Assembly (NCBI RefSeq): GCF_030731595.1
Contig: NZ_JANQTS010000044.1
Span: 1-51,799 of the forward strand
Reading direction: 5' to 3'
DNA from: Yoonia sp.
Lineage (GTDB): Bacteria > Pseudomonadota > Alphaproteobacteria > Rhodobacterales > Rhodobacteraceae
Length of the DNA: 51,799 bases
Below, in pieces: positions 34,761 to 43,375 of this stretch. How positions within the stretch are numbered: the stretch's first letter is position 1; every line of letters begins with the position of its first letter. The position numbers and the translations under genes were made by a program. Under the pieces are notes generated by a model that made no database searches, had not been told where the DNA came from, and saw only the letters and a program-made list of their open reading frames with translations.

Positions 34761-35330
34761 ATGGATAAACTCGCCCTCGCGAACCGCAAGAAACTCCCCG
34801 AGGCCTTGCGCGTCTTGCTGGAAGACTACCCCCGCGAAGGTTGGGAGCTTGATCCCGGTTTTGACGGGCTGGTACGGTTCTGGCTGGATCGCCATCTGAT
34901 GTTTCGCCGCCTCTTGGCGGAGATGGGGAGCGGCACCGAAGCGCTGTTGGACAAAAAGATCGCGCCGGAGCGCTATGCCGGCCTTCTGTCACGCTATGGC
35001 GGCATGTTTGTGAACGGGTTGCACGAGCATCATACCATCGAAGACACCCATTATTTCCCGAAACTCTCTAAAAAGGATCCCCGGATCAAGCGTGGCTTTG
35101 ATATTCTTGACAAGGATCATCACGATCTGGACGGGTTCCTTTCTGATTTCGTGGGCGGTGCGAATGGTGTCATCCACAGTAGCGACAATGCATCCAGACT
35201 GCATGAAGGTGCCGGAAAATTCCAAAAGGAGCTGCGCAAGCTGGAACGCTTGCTGGACCGGCATCTTGTGGATGAGGAAGAACTGATTGTGCCTGTCATC
35301 CTGCGGTTTGGTGCAGGTGGCATCGGCTAG
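34761..35330 (+). CDS. Hemerythrin HHE domain protein
   Basis: This 189-residue protein has the hemerythrin-like four-helix pattern: His in LDRHLMFRRLLAE, HEHHTIEDTHYFPKL, LDKDHHDLDGFL and the final helix RHLVDEEELIVPVIL. These His/Glu/Asp residues would hold a di-iron centre. Bacterial members carry or sense O2 or NO, or protect Fe-S clusters. The frame opens further upstream, but ATG at 34761 fits domain length and has GGAACGG just before. No signal peptide. It ends one base before the convergent secreted-protein gene. Confidence 0.87.
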   Translation: MDKLALANRKKLPEALRVLLEDYPREGWELDPGFDGLVRFWLDRHLMFRRLLAEMGSGTEALLDKKIAPERYAGLLSRYGGMFVNGLHEHHTIEDTHYFPKLSKKDPRIKRGFDILDKDHHDLDGFLSDFVGGANGVIHSSDNASRLHEGAGKFQKELRKLERLLDRHLVDEEELIVPVILRFGAGGIG

Positions 35331-35331
35331 G

Positions 35332-35694
35332 TTACTGGATCCGGAATGAAGCGGAATCTCCCGCGCCACGGTCGACCGTGAACCGCAAACGATCATCGCC
35401 GCGCGCCTCGACCAACTGGCAATTATAGGGGATCGGATCACCGCCCCAACTCATCTCGCGGCAGAAATAGCCATCCTGCCACGCCCATGTGCCTTCGATG
35501 TCCCAGCCCCAGGCCGCACCTGCGATCTGGCCGGTTTCAAAGACATTGAGTTGCACGCCATAAAGGAAGTTGCGCAATTCCTTGCCCTCGATCAGTGACA
35601 GGAACGTTGCCTGATCTTTGATGGGCACATAGCTTTCGGCGAAAGCCGGCGCGGCAGTTGTCGCGAGAGCGAGGCTGAGGACAGCGTGTTTCAT
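35332..35694 (-). CDS. Secreted conserved protein of 120 residues
   Basis: The product has a clear signal peptide (MKHAVLSLALATTAAPAFAES), so it is periplasmic. The mature part of about 100 residues contains GKELRNFLYGVQLNVF and GAAWGWDIEGTWAWQDGYFC, with two cysteines (FC and NC) that may form a disulfide. I recognise it as a type widespread in Rhodobacteraceae without assigned function. GAGG is placed 6 bases before ATG 35694. It is convergent with the hemerythrin gene. Confidence 0.82.
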   Translation of the reverse strand: MKHAVLSLALATTAAPAFAESYVPIKDQATFLSLIEGKELRNFLYGVQLNVFETGQIAGAAWGWDIEGTWAWQDGYFCREMSWGGDPIPYNCQLVEARGDDRLRFTVDRGAGDSASFRIQ

Positions 35695-35947
35695 CGGGCA
35701 CCTCTTTTGGCAAAAGACAGTATAGATACGCGTCAAGTTGGGAATTGGTTCACATTTTGACATGTCTTCATGGTCAGGACCCATTCATTTTGCGTTGTTT
35801 GTGCCGTTTGCACCTTTAGGGCGCGGTTAGCATGAAGTGACCTGTCCATGGGATGGTGTGGAATACCCCACTATGCATACCTGAAAGCTTCACCTTAAAG
35901 TTGATTTGCAGGAATTTTCCCTGTGTTCTCAAAAAAGAGGTTTTGAT

Positions 35948-36769
35948 ATGATCATTTCGCATTTTGAACTTATTTTTAAGCCGCAATCCCCAAATTCCCC
36001 GCCCAGCACGGGCCCTGTGGATAACCTCATTCAGGGCTATTTCCTGGAAATCACAAACCTTTCAAGTCAAACGATCGAATACTTGCTTAGGTTTCGTGCC
36101 GCCCGCGCAACTGTCCCAAACCGGTCGCTTGCCGGCAACACGATTTACATCCTTGATCGGCCTGACATAGACAATCAATTTGGCCGCCTCAACGGATCAT
36201 TCTTGGCGACGTCCTTTACACCTTCGACCGGTCGCATTGAACTGGATCCGAATGAAACTGCTTTGGTCGCCGTTTTGCCAAGCGCGTTCGGGCCAATTCC
36301 TGGTATCGATACATCGCCCCTGACGTCTCCCAATTTCGAGGTCCGCGGCATTGTTGAACTAAGCGTTCCGGCCATAGCACCGCCAAGCACCGGTGGCACC
36401 TTCACACGCCCTGTTGCTCAAACTTCCAGTCCGGTGCCAACGCTGCTCACGCCGCAAAACCGCACGACCTACTTCAAAGCCGACGGTACGATTTCTGACC
36501 AGACGCAGGCATCCTTGCCGACATCCACAGGCGCTGCGCTTATTGAGATCGCACCTGACCGCGGCGGGTTCGTAATCCCACCACTTGATCGGTTTGATCG
36601 GTTTGATTTCGACTTTTTCGACGCATCGGGGTTCTCGAACGCTGATCTATTAGCGGGCCTTCTGGCCAATACAGACCCTGAAACAGCTGAACTTACTGAA
36701 TTGAACAAAGCGATGGCCGAGGCCGGGATCGGTTTTGCCATCGAGCGGCGCAAGGTGAAAGCGAGCTAG
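35948..36769 (+). CDS. Unknown protein, 273 residues
   Basis: I do not recognise the family. The N-terminus (MIISHFELIFKPQSPNSP) has no signal peptide. Residues 20-160 are predicted beta-rich (GYFLEITNLSSQTIEYLLRFRAA; GRIELDPNETALVAVLP), recalling an immunoglobulin-like sandwich. A low-complexity Thr/Pro/Ser linker follows (about 160-200), and the end has a helix AELTELNKAMAEAGI. The phrase PPLDRFDRFDFDFFDAS is repetitive. AAGAGG lies 7 bases before ATG 35948; the frame also opens at a TTG at 35906. A strong hairpin closes the gene. Single-gene unit between two convergent/divergent housekeeping genes. Confidence 0.7.
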   Translation: MIISHFELIFKPQSPNSPPSTGPVDNLIQGYFLEITNLSSQTIEYLLRFRAARATVPNRSLAGNTIYILDRPDIDNQFGRLNGSFLATSFTPSTGRIELDPNETALVAVLPSAFGPIPGIDTSPLTSPNFEVRGIVELSVPAIAPPSTGGTFTRPVAQTSSPVPTLLTPQNRTTYFKADGTISDQTQASLPTSTGAALIEIAPDRGGFVIPPLDRFDRFDFDFFDASGFSNADLLAGLLANTDPETAELTELNKAMAEAGIGFAIERRKVKAS

Positions 36770-36774
36770 TGCAA

Positions 36775-36810
36775 AGCGATCAAGCGGGCGTATCACCCCG
36801 CTTGATCGCT
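36775..36810 (+). terminator. Strong 14-bp hairpin after the unknown gene
   Basis: Bases 36775-36788 pair perfectly with 36797-36810 (14 bp, AGCGATCAAGCGGG), leaving an 8-base loop. It lies 5 bases after the stop codon at 36769. There is no T-tract on either side, so it may act as an RNA 3'-end stabiliser or a rho-assisted terminator rather than a classical intrinsic one. It also lies downstream of dapB on the other strand. Confidence 0.6.
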
Positions 36811-36893
36811 CTCCTAAGGGACGTATTCCTTTCATGCATCAGGCCGTGACGCCCTGTGCTCTTGCAACAACGCAGTCCGCCCTTATGCGGAGT

Positions 36894-37703
36894 TCACAGC
36901 CCCAGCACATCCAGCATGTCGTATTCACCGGGGTTCTTGTCTTGTCCCCAAAGCGCGGCTTTGAGCGCGCCACGCGCGAAAATCGCGCGATCAGTGGCCA
37001 CGTGGCGCAGCACGATCCGCTCGCCCGCAGCGGCAAAAAGCACGTCATGTTCGCCCACGATATCGCCGCCCCGAATTGCGCTGAAACCAATATCGCCACG
37101 TTTGCGCGCGCCGGTGATCCCGTCCCGTCCGCTGTCGGTGACATCTGACAGGGCCACGCCGCGCCCTGCGGCGGCAGCTTCGCCCAGCATAAGCGCCGTG
37201 CCGGAGGGGGCATCAACCTTTTGATTATGGTGCGCCTCGATGATTTCGATATCGAAATCTTCGTCCAAAGCGGCGGCAACCTTTTTGGTCAGCTGCACCA
37301 GAAGGTTCACGCCCAAAGACATGTTTCCTGCCCGCACGATAACGGCATGCCTTGCCGCGGCGTTGATCGCCTTGAGGTGATCCTCGGACAGCCCCGTTGT
37401 GCCGATCACATGCACAGCGCGCGCTTGGGCGGCAAGCCCCGCGAATCCCACCGTTGCAGCGGGTGCGGTAAAGTCGATAACAGCCTGCGCCTTGGCAAAG
37501 ACTTCGACGGCATCATCGGTGACGCTGACACCAACGGGCTGGCCACCTGTCACAACACCGACATCCTGACCGATCCAGTTATGTCCTGCCCGCTCCAGCA
37601 CGCCCACAAGGCGGCATTTGTCTGATGCCAAGACAGTCTTGACCAGCATCTGGCCCATTTTGCCTGATGCGCCTGTGATCACGATACCGGGTGTGTCTGT
37701 CAT
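36894..37703 (-). CDS. dapB: 4-hydroxy-tetrahydrodipicolinate reductase
   Basis: DapB reduces the dihydrodipicolinate intermediate in the lysine/meso-diaminopimelate pathway using NAD(P)H. The 269-residue product has the Rossmann motif [19 protein letters not shown] and the family signature [16 protein letters not shown] holding the substrate Lys and His. C-terminal [28 protein letters not shown] is present. The length is normal. It is transcribed divergently from rbfA. Confidence 0.97.
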   Translation of the reverse strand: MTDTPGIVITGASGKMGQMLVKTVLASDKCRLVGVLERAGHNWIGQDVGVVTGGQPVGVSVTDDAVEVFAKAQAVIDFTAPAATVGFAGLAAQARAVHVIGTTGLSEDHLKAINAAARHAVIVRAGNMSLGVNLLVQLTKKVAAALDEDFDIEIIEAHHNQKVDAPSGTALMLGEAAAAGRGVALSDVTDSGRDGITGARKRGDIGFSAIRGGDIVGEHDVLFAAAGERIVLRHVATDRAIFARGALKAALWGQDKNPGEYDMLDVLGL

Positions 37704-37791
37704 GGGTCTGTTCCTTTATCCGTGCCCCGTCTTAGCGGCGGATTGCCTCTGACGCAAAGGCTTGCTTGGCAAGCCGCGCCACAGCGCTTAA

Positions 37792-38196
37792 ATGAACCCT
37801 ATGGCTAAGAATTCAAATCGAGACGGCAAGGCCCCAACGCAGCGCATGCTGCGCGTGGGCGAGATGATCCGTCGGACCCTGTCAGAAATCCTGCAACGCG
37901 GCGACGTGCACGACGATGAGTTGGCGCGCATGTCCATCACAGTGGGCGAAGTGCGTATGTCGCCTGACCTGCGGATTGCCACGGCCTTTGTCCTGCCCCT
38001 TGGCGGGCAAGGCAAGGAAGAGGCGCTCGCAGCGCTCCGCCGCAATCGGTACGAGGTCCGGCATCTTGTGGTCAAAGGCGGCTCTATGAAATTTGCCCCC
38101 GAATTGCGGTTCGAGATTGACGGTACCTTTGACCAGATCGACGCGACCCGCGCGCTTCTGTCCGAAGCGCACGTGCGTCAGGATCTAGACGACTGA
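37792..38196 (+). CDS. rbfA: 30S ribosome-binding factor RbfA
   Basis: RbfA helps 16S rRNA maturation and cold adaptation by binding the 30S subunit. The 134-residue product has RMLRVGEMIRRTLSEILQRG and the KH-like core SITVGEVRMSPDLRIATAFVLPLG, then ELRFEIDGTFDQIDATRALL. ATG at 37792 or ATG at 37801 (MAKNSNRDG) could start it. Its stop overlaps the next ATG (TGATG). Confidence 0.95.
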   Translation: MNPMAKNSNRDGKAPTQRMLRVGEMIRRTLSEILQRGDVHDDELARMSITVGEVRMSPDLRIATAFVLPLGGQGKEEALAALRRNRYEVRHLVVKGGSMKFAPELRFEIDGTFDQIDATRALLSEAHVRQDLDD

Positions 38197-38912
38197 TGCG
38201 CTGGCTTGCGGCTGTGCTGTTGTTATCGGCGGCACCTGCTGCGGCGGTGACCTGCGAAGATGTCACCTATGACAACAATCGCTTTACTGCATGTTCCGTG
38301 AACGCCGCGACCGAAACGCTGCGGCTTTATCTGAAGGATTCGGAGGGCGCGGTTCTGGGTAGTTTCAGCGCCATCGAGGCCTTGCCCGAGGTTGAAACCC
38401 TGACCTTTGCCATGAATGCCGGGATGTATCACGACGACCGTTCGCCGGTCGGACATTATGTCGAGGACGGGGTCGAGGTGATGCGCGTGATCCCCAATGC
38501 GGGCCCCGGTAACTTCGGGCTGCTGCCCAATGGCGTCTTTTGCATCAATGATGACAGCGCCCAGATTTATGAGACATTGCGCTATATGGCAGAGGCGCCC
38601 ACCTGCCGTGATGCCACGCAATCCGGCCCGATGCTGGTGATAGACGGTGCCTTGCACCCACGGTTCCTGCCCAACAGCACTTCGCGTTTCATTCGCAATG
38701 GCGTTGGCACCAGTGCCGACGGTACGACAGCGGTTTTCGTGATTTCCAACGATAGCGTCAGCTTTCACGAGTTCGCCCGCTTCTTCCGTGATTACCTGCA
38801 ACTGCCCAATGCACTTTATTTTGATGGCAAGGTCTCGCGCCTTTATGCCCGCGCGCTGGGCCGCAGCGATTTTGGGTTTCAACTGGGGCCGATGGTGGCT
38901 GTGACTGAATAG
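38196..38912 (+). CDS. Exported phosphodiester glycosidase-like protein (NAGPA/DUF2233)
   Basis: The 238-residue product has a short signal peptide (MRWLAAVLLLSAAPAAAVTC). The NAGPA-type core is visible: LTFAMNAGMYHDDRSPVGHYVEDG, then NFGLLPNGVFCI, SGPMLVIDG and GTSADGTTAVFVISND. Family members (mammalian uncovering enzyme) cleave GlcNAc from phosphodiesters, and bacterial relatives act on cell-surface glycans. Substrate unknown. It is coupled to rbfA by overlap of one base. A palindromic hairpin separates it from the convergent NUDIX gene. Confidence 0.88.
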   Translation: MRWLAAVLLLSAAPAAAVTCEDVTYDNNRFTACSVNAATETLRLYLKDSEGAVLGSFSAIEALPEVETLTFAMNAGMYHDDRSPVGHYVEDGVEVMRVIPNAGPGNFGLLPNGVFCINDDSAQIYETLRYMAEAPTCRDATQSGPMLVIDGALHPRFLPNSTSRFIRNGVGTSADGTTAVFVISNDSVSFHEFARFFRDYLQLPNALYFDGKVSRLYARALGRSDFGFQLGPMVAVTE

Positions 38913-38915
38913 GGG

Positions 38916-38933
38916 GATGGGTTAAAACCCATC
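38916..38933. terminator. Perfect 8-bp hairpin between convergent genes
   Basis: GATGGGTT and AACCCATC pair around an AA centre, filling the 21-base gap between the stop codons of the glycosidase-like gene and the NUDIX gene. It is symmetric, so it could end both transcripts, but no T-run follows on either strand. Termination is inferred from position. Confidence 0.45.
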
Positions 38934-39338
38934 TTACGCCTCAAACAGGTCGAGAATGGTTTGAACGCTGGGGCTTTGTCTGAGCTTTTTTGCCTCGGCT
39001 GCGCTGAACCACCCCGCATCGCTCACATCATCGGCGGCGACGGGCGTTCCTGAAATGTAGACGCATTCCACGACCGTCAGAAGGAAATGGTACTGTATAG
39101 CACCTGCTGCATCCCGCGTGATCACATCAATGTTCGTGAGGTAGCGCTCGGGCTGTGCGATCACGCTGGTTTCTTCGGCCAGTTCTCGTGCAGCGGCTTC
39201 AAGTGCTGTTTCCCCCAATTCAACATGCCCGCCAGCAAAACCCCAGGTCCCTGCGTTCGGCTCTTTCTTGCGTTTGACCAACAGGAACCGGCCTTCATGC
39301 AAGACAACCGCGATGGCCCCCAGCTTGGGCTGCATCAC
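38934..39338 (-). CDS. NUDIX hydrolase
   Basis: This 134-residue protein is a NUDIX-fold pyrophosphohydrolase. The Nudix box is GGHVELGETALEAAARELAEE, fitting the GX5EX7REUXEEXGU consensus. The N-terminus (LGAIAVVLHEGRFLLVKRKKEPNAGTWGFAG) is typical of ADP-ribose or nucleoside-diphosphate-linked substrates. Substrate cannot be told. Its ATG overlaps the stop of the SGNH hydrolase gene by 4 bases. Confidence 0.92.
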   Translation of the reverse strand: MMQPKLGAIAVVLHEGRFLLVKRKKEPNAGTWGFAGGHVELGETALEAAARELAEETSVIAQPERYLTNIDVITRDAAGAIQYHFLLTVVECVYISGTPVAADDVSDAGWFSAAEAKKLRQSPSVQTILDLFEA

Positions 39339-39973
39339 AGGGCGCTGATCTTGGCCGCTATCGCCTTGCCAAGGGTAAGATGATCTTGCGCGTCAAAATG
39401 GATGCCGTCGATCTGGCTGGAGCTGATATGTGCACCTGCATCCAGGAACGGGATGCCCCAATGTGCCGCAAGGCCCGCCACCAACGGCGCAAGGGCCAAG
39501 GATTTCGCCCGCGCGCCCATCAGCGTGTCGCGGTAGATCCCCTGTTCAAGCACCGGTGGCGGGCAGATCAACAGGATATCAAATCCGCCATGCCGCGTTT
39601 GGTAGGGTTCCGAGCGTGCGATGGCCAGAAGTCGCGCCAAACCGCCCACGATCTGGTCGGGGCTGGACTGGTGATGCAATTGCACATCATTGGTCCCCAG
39701 CATGATCACCAGCAGATCAATCGGCCCATGGCTTTCCAGCGCAATTCGCAGCCCGATTTGCCCATCCATATGCGGGCCCATGACGGGATCAGCCAGGCAG
39801 GTCGTGCGACCGGGCAGGCCTTCCTCGATCACGGCCCAATCGGGGCTGAGGATGTCTTGCAAGATCGCGGGCCAGCGTGTCTCTGGCCCAAAGCGCCTGT
39901 TTTCACCGCGCGCGGTCGCAGGCGGTGTGCCGTAGGTGTTGCTGTCGCCGAATGTCAGAACGGTTTTTGTCAT
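39335..39973 (-). CDS. SGNH/GDSL hydrolase
   Basis: This 212-residue SGNH-type esterase shows block I TVLTFGDSNTYG (nucleophile Ser at residue 10), the block III GTND (IMLGTND) and block V DGIHFDAQDH with catalytic Asp/His. No signal peptide, so it is cytoplasmic. Such enzymes hydrolyse esters or carbohydrate acetyl groups (acyl-CoA thioesterase or arylesterase-like). It is the first gene of a two-gene unit with the NUDIX hydrolase. Confidence 0.9.
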   Translation of the reverse strand: MTKTVLTFGDSNTYGTPPATARGENRRFGPETRWPAILQDILSPDWAVIEEGLPGRTTCLADPVMGPHMDGQIGLRIALESHGPIDLLVIMLGTNDVQLHHQSSPDQIVGGLARLLAIARSEPYQTRHGGFDILLICPPPVLEQGIYRDTLMGARAKSLALAPLVAGLAAHWGIPFLDAGAHISSSQIDGIHFDAQDHLTLGKAIAAKISAL

Positions 39974-40080
39974 AACTCTAGGCTAAGTGGACTGTCGCCT
40001 TTGGTAAAGCGCCTTTGCCCCTTGGACTTGCCGCTGATTGCGCACATATAAGGCGCAAGACAATTCAAAGGAGACGACGC

Positions 40081-40992
40081 ATGTTGGAATTGGACGCAAA
40101 CCCAAAAGCCCCTGCTGATCTGATCAAGGATGGAACCGACGCCAGCTTTGCCGCCGATGTTATCGAGGCATCGCAAACAGTTCCGGTGATTGTGGATTTC
40201 TGGGCCCCGTGGTGTGGCCCCTGCAAAACGCTAGGCCCTGCGATTGAAGCGGCGGTGACGAATGCCAAAGGCCGCGTCAAGCTGGTCAAGATCGACGTGG
40301 ATGCAAACCAGGCCTATGCAGGCCAGTTGCAGGTGCAATCCATCCCCACGGTCTATGCCTTCTATCAGGGTCGTCCGGTGGATGGCTTCCAAGGTGCCTT
40401 GCCACCCTCGCAGATCAACGCGTTTGTAGAAAAGATCGCCGCACTTGCGGGCGAGCCCGAAGACGATGGTCTGGGTGCTGCCCTTGAGGCCGCCGCTCAG
40501 ATGCTGGACGAAGGTGCGGCTGTGGATGCCGCCGAGACCTATGCCGCCATCCTGCAAGAAGATCCGGTCAACGCAGCCGCCTACGCGGGCCTCGTGCGCT
40601 CCTATCTTGCCTTGGGTGATGTGGATCAGGCCGAGGCGGTGCTGAACGGTGCGCCTGCCGAAATCTCGACCGATCCCTTGTTGGAAGCTGCACATGCGCA
40701 AGTGACCTTGGCGCGCGAGGCTGCCAATGCAGGCCCGGTGGACGAGTTGCAGGCGGCTGTCGACACGGACCCCGACAATCATCAGGCGCGGTTCGATCTT
40801 GCCATCGCCCTGCATGCCAACGGCAAAGTGGAAGAGGCTGTGACCGAGTTGTTGGAGCTTTTCCGCCGCGACCGCGAATGGAATGACGGGGCCGCCAAAA
40901 CCCAGCTTTTCACCATTTTTGATGCGCGTGATGCCAAGGACCCGATTGTTTTGAACGGCAGGCGCAAGCTATCGTCGTTGATATTTGCCTGA
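40081..40992 (+). CDS. Thioredoxin with C-terminal TPR region (CnoX-like)
   Basis: The 303-residue product has a thioredoxin domain at residues about 20-130 with the complete CGPC redox motif (FWAPWCGPC, C45 and C48) and the cis-proline VQSIPTVYAFYQG. Residues 140-303 are tetratricopeptide-like helices. In E. coli the CnoX/YbbN protein of this build is a co-chaperone with GroEL and holdase, although its redox motif is altered; here the CGPC is canonical, so it could be a true thioredoxin-like reductant. AAAGGAG is 9 bases before ATG. Same-strand partners LON-like and Trm112-like genes follow at 21 bases. Confidence 0.92.
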   Translation: MLELDANPKAPADLIKDGTDASFAADVIEASQTVPVIVDFWAPWCGPCKTLGPAIEAAVTNAKGRVKLVKIDVDANQAYAGQLQVQSIPTVYAFYQGRPVDGFQGALPPSQINAFVEKIAALAGEPEDDGLGAALEAAAQMLDEGAAVDAAETYAAILQEDPVNAAAYAGLVRSYLALGDVDQAEAVLNGAPAEISTDPLLEAAHAQVTLAREAANAGPVDELQAAVDTDPDNHQARFDLAIALHANGKVEEAVTELLELFRRDREWNDGAAKTQLFTIFDARDAKDPIVLNGRRKLSSLIFA

Positions 40993-41013
40993 GCGGCCTT
41001 TCGGCCTACCTTC

Positions 41014-41661
41014 ATGCGCATGATATCAACAACCGATCTGCCAGAGACCATTCCGGTGTTTCCGCTGCCGGGCGCGCTGCTTTTGCCGCGTTCGCGCTTG
41101 CCGTTGCACCTGTTCGAACCGCGTTATCTGGCTATGCTGGATGACGTGCTGAAAACATCGTCACGCCTGATCGGGATGGTACAGCCCTATATGTCGCCCG
41201 GCGGCTCTGGCAAGCTGCATGCGATTGGCTGTGCCGGCAAGGTGACCGCCTTTTCCGAGACCGAAGACGGGCGCTATATGATCACCCTGTCGGGTGCATC
41301 CCGGTTCCGGATCATGGAAGAGGTTGAAGGGTTTACACCCTACCGTCGCTGCAAGGTGAACTGGCAGGGCTTCGACCGTGATCTTGGGCCGGTCGAGAAG
41401 GATGCAACCTTTGACCGCCCAGTCTTTATGGAAGCTTTGGGCCACTATCTGACCGATCAGGGGCTTTCGACCGACTGGGAAAGCCTTGGCGATGCGGAAG
41501 ACGAATTGCTGATCAATTCGCTGTCCATGCTGTGTCCGTTCGAGCCCGAAGATAAACAAGCCCTGTTAGAGGCTCCATCCTTGACCACACGCCGCGAAAC
41601 GCTCATGACATTGATCGAATACGCCCGCCGCGGCGGATCAGGCGAAGAGACCATGCAATGA
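41014..41661 (+). CDS. LON N-terminal-domain protein
   Basis: This 215-residue protein is only the substrate-binding (LAN) domain of Lon protease: [33 protein letters not shown], then the [29 protein letters not shown] strands. No ATPase or protease part is present. Free-standing Lon-N proteins are common in bacteria with unknown role, possibly substrate recognition. Its stop overlaps the next ATG by 4 bases. Part of a unit with thioredoxin-TPR and Trm112-like genes. Confidence 0.92.
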   Translation: MRMISTTDLPETIPVFPLPGALLLPRSRLPLHLFEPRYLAMLDDVLKTSSRLIGMVQPYMSPGGSGKLHAIGCAGKVTAFSETEDGRYMITLSGASRFRIMEEVEGFTPYRRCKVNWQGFDRDLGPVEKDATFDRPVFMEALGHYLTDQGLSTDWESLGDAEDELLINSLSMLCPFEPEDKQALLEAPSLTTRRETLMTLIEYARRGGSGEETMQ

Positions 41662-41837
41662 GCGAAACTGCGTTCGACCCCAAAATGCTAGAGGCTTTGG
41701 TCTGCCCGATGACCCAGGCAACGTTAGCTTATGATGCTGAAAAACAGGAATTGGTAAGCAAATCCGCAAAGCTGGCTTTTCCGATCCGCAACGGCATTCC
41801 GGTGATGCTGATTGACGAGGCGCGCAAGCTGGACTGA
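41658..41837 (+). CDS. Trm112 family small protein
   Basis: This 59-residue gene begins in the stop codon of the LON-like gene (ATGA). The product ([17 protein letters not shown]... ending [13 protein letters not shown]) has the Trm112/YcaR pattern: LEALVCP, a middle [14 protein letters not shown] with the P-I-R-N-GIP-hydrophobic motif. Trm112 proteins activate methyltransferases in eukaryotes and archaea; bacterial homologues are small and of unclear role. Only one of the usual Zn-binding Cys pairs is present (CP), the others being absent, so it probably lacks zinc. Spacing and overlap argue that it is real. Confidence 0.9.
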   Translation: MSETAFDPKMLEALVCPMTQATLAYDAEKQELVSKSAKLAFPIRNGIPVMLIDEARKLD

Positions 41838-41924
41838 GGCTGCGGGGTCAGTCTCAGACGGCGTGCAGTTTGATTTGTCTGAGTAATTGAACCTGAGCGT
41901 AATCTGCTGCGGCAACGAACGGCA

Positions 41925-41945
41925 GGTTCGAGCCCAGAGTGTTCC
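41925..41945. repeat. 21-bp direct repeat, left copy
   Basis: A 21-base sequence beginning GGTTCGAGCCC and ending GTGTTCC occurs here and again, identical, at 43611-43631. The T-loop-like GGGTTCGAGCCC core resembles the 3' end of a tRNA, as in integration sites, though no tRNA is seen. The two copies enclose the DNA-binding/hydrolase gene and the small protein gene. Confidence 0.75.
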
Positions 41946-42046
41946 CATTACTTCAGTACAGCGAATGTCGGTTACTAAGAAGACCTAAGAGTTTGGAGCG
42001 CTTTCAAAGCGGAATTCGAAACTACCTGCTAATTTCGCGACTTGGT

Positions 42047-43234
42047 TTAAGTTCCTCGGGCCAAAAACTCCAAGGTTGCCCCCATAACGCGTTCGAAAGT
42101 GGTGTCACTCCCGATCAGGAACGTGTTGGAGCTGTCGACTTCCATGAACTCTGCTGCCGGGATGCCAGCGGCGACACGTCGTCCTTCCGTTACCGGGTGC
42201 AATGAAGAAAGCCGTGCGTGGATCACAAGCGTTGGGGCCTTTACGTCTTGCAAGTCGCGCATGACGTCAAATTGATCAATTAGGATACGGTGCTTCAAAG
42301 CAGCATCTGCTGACACAGATTTGGCAATCAAACGAATAAGCTCTGTGATCTCATCAGGTGAGGCCATTGGCAAAACCATTGTCGCCCATGCCCGCATAAA
42401 GCCGTCCTCCGGATCGCTCCACCCGCTACTCTTGAGCAAAGAGATAAACGGATCATGTTCGGCATTGTCGGGAGCATTCGGTCGAACGGCACGTCCCATT
42501 GCGTAAGGATTGTGCAAGACAAGACGAGATACTCGTTCAGGATAACGCGCAGCAAAACGAATAGCCACCGCAGCGGCTTGCAAGGTCGCAATGATCGGAA
42601 ATTGGTCCAAATCCGCGGCGTCTGCGACAGCTTTCATTTCGGCCACGCAGTCATCAAGGGTCACGTTCGAGGGGATCGGATCGGAAAAACCAGCGCCGCG
42701 AATGTCAAAGCGAATAAGCCTATGCTTTTTCGCAAGTCGCACCAGAGCCGGGCTTAACAGGCTGCTTGACCAGTCGAGCTCAAGGTGACTGAAATGGTGC
42801 CAGCAATAGAGCACCGGTGGGCCCTCGCCGGCGCTTGCCCAGGCAATGCTCCCACCGTCAGGCGCCGTCGTGTAGCGGATCACTTGTTGGAGTTCTTCGG
42901 ATTTTCGCTCGGTCTTTAGGGTTTCGATCGCCTTGACCTCTGCTACCATCTGAAAGCCTCGACGCGAAACCGTACGAATAATTTTCTGATTACGGCCCGT
43001 GTCCCCAACCGCAGCACGTGCAGCAGAGACTCTGGCGCTTATAGTTGCGTCCGAGACAATCCGACCAGCCCAGACCGCTTCGATGAGGTCATCCTTTGTG
43101 ACCACGTTGCCAGCTTGGCTGGCCAGTGTATGGAGAAGGTCGAATACTTGGGGCTCGACGGTGATCGGCTGCCCGTCCCGGACAAGCGTATAGGTCGCAG
43201 CATCCAGCGCGCAGCCCGCGAATTCAAACCGCAT
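42047..43234 (-). CDS. Winged-helix DNA-binding domain fused to a pseudo alpha/beta hydrolase
   Basis: This 395-residue protein begins with an OmpR/CadC-type winged helix (VEPQVFDLLHTLASQAGNVV, then SRVSAARAAVGD and SRRGFQMVAEV, residues 1-98). Residues 115-395 form an alpha/beta hydrolase domain (VLYCWHHFSHLELDW; FDIRGAGFSD; RYPERVSRLVLHNPYA). The catalytic residues are gone: the nucleophile elbow reads ATLQA where GxSxG is expected (Leu218 for Ser), the acid position reads ARLSSLH (Ser343 for Asp) and the His position reads SNTFLIG (Thr371). It is probably a ligand-sensing transcription factor. No receiver domain. AT-richer than its neighbours. Confidence 0.9.
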   Translation of the reverse strand: MRFEFAGCALDAATYTLVRDGQPITVEPQVFDLLHTLASQAGNVVTKDDLIEAVWAGRIVSDATISARVSAARAAVGDTGRNQKIIRTVSRRGFQMVAEVKAIETLKTERKSEELQQVIRYTTAPDGGSIAWASAGEGPPVLYCWHHFSHLELDWSSSLLSPALVRLAKKHRLIRFDIRGAGFSDPIPSNVTLDDCVAEMKAVADAADLDQFPIIATLQAAAVAIRFAARYPERVSRLVLHNPYAMGRAVRPNAPDNAEHDPFISLLKSSGWSDPEDGFMRAWATMVLPMASPDEITELIRLIAKSVSADAALKHRILIDQFDVMRDLQDVKAPTLVIHARLSSLHPVTEGRRVAAGIPAAEFMEVDSSNTFLIGSDTTFERVMGATLEFLARGT

Positions 43235-43375
43235 AGCGTCCCCCTTCTTGGCTCAAGCACCCGTCTTAAGCGTTTAGAAGGTTTTCTAAAGCATTCAGAA
43301 GACTTTCGTAAGCCTGTCTTCAAGCGCGACGACGGTGCCACTGATAGTTTGACTGCATAGCAAATGGAGGCAAAC

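Noticed and set aside
40022-40050. Promoter-like TTGGAC - 17 bases - CATATA before the thioredoxin gene
   Set aside because: Spacing is good, but both hexamers are poor matches, so I do not list it as a feature.
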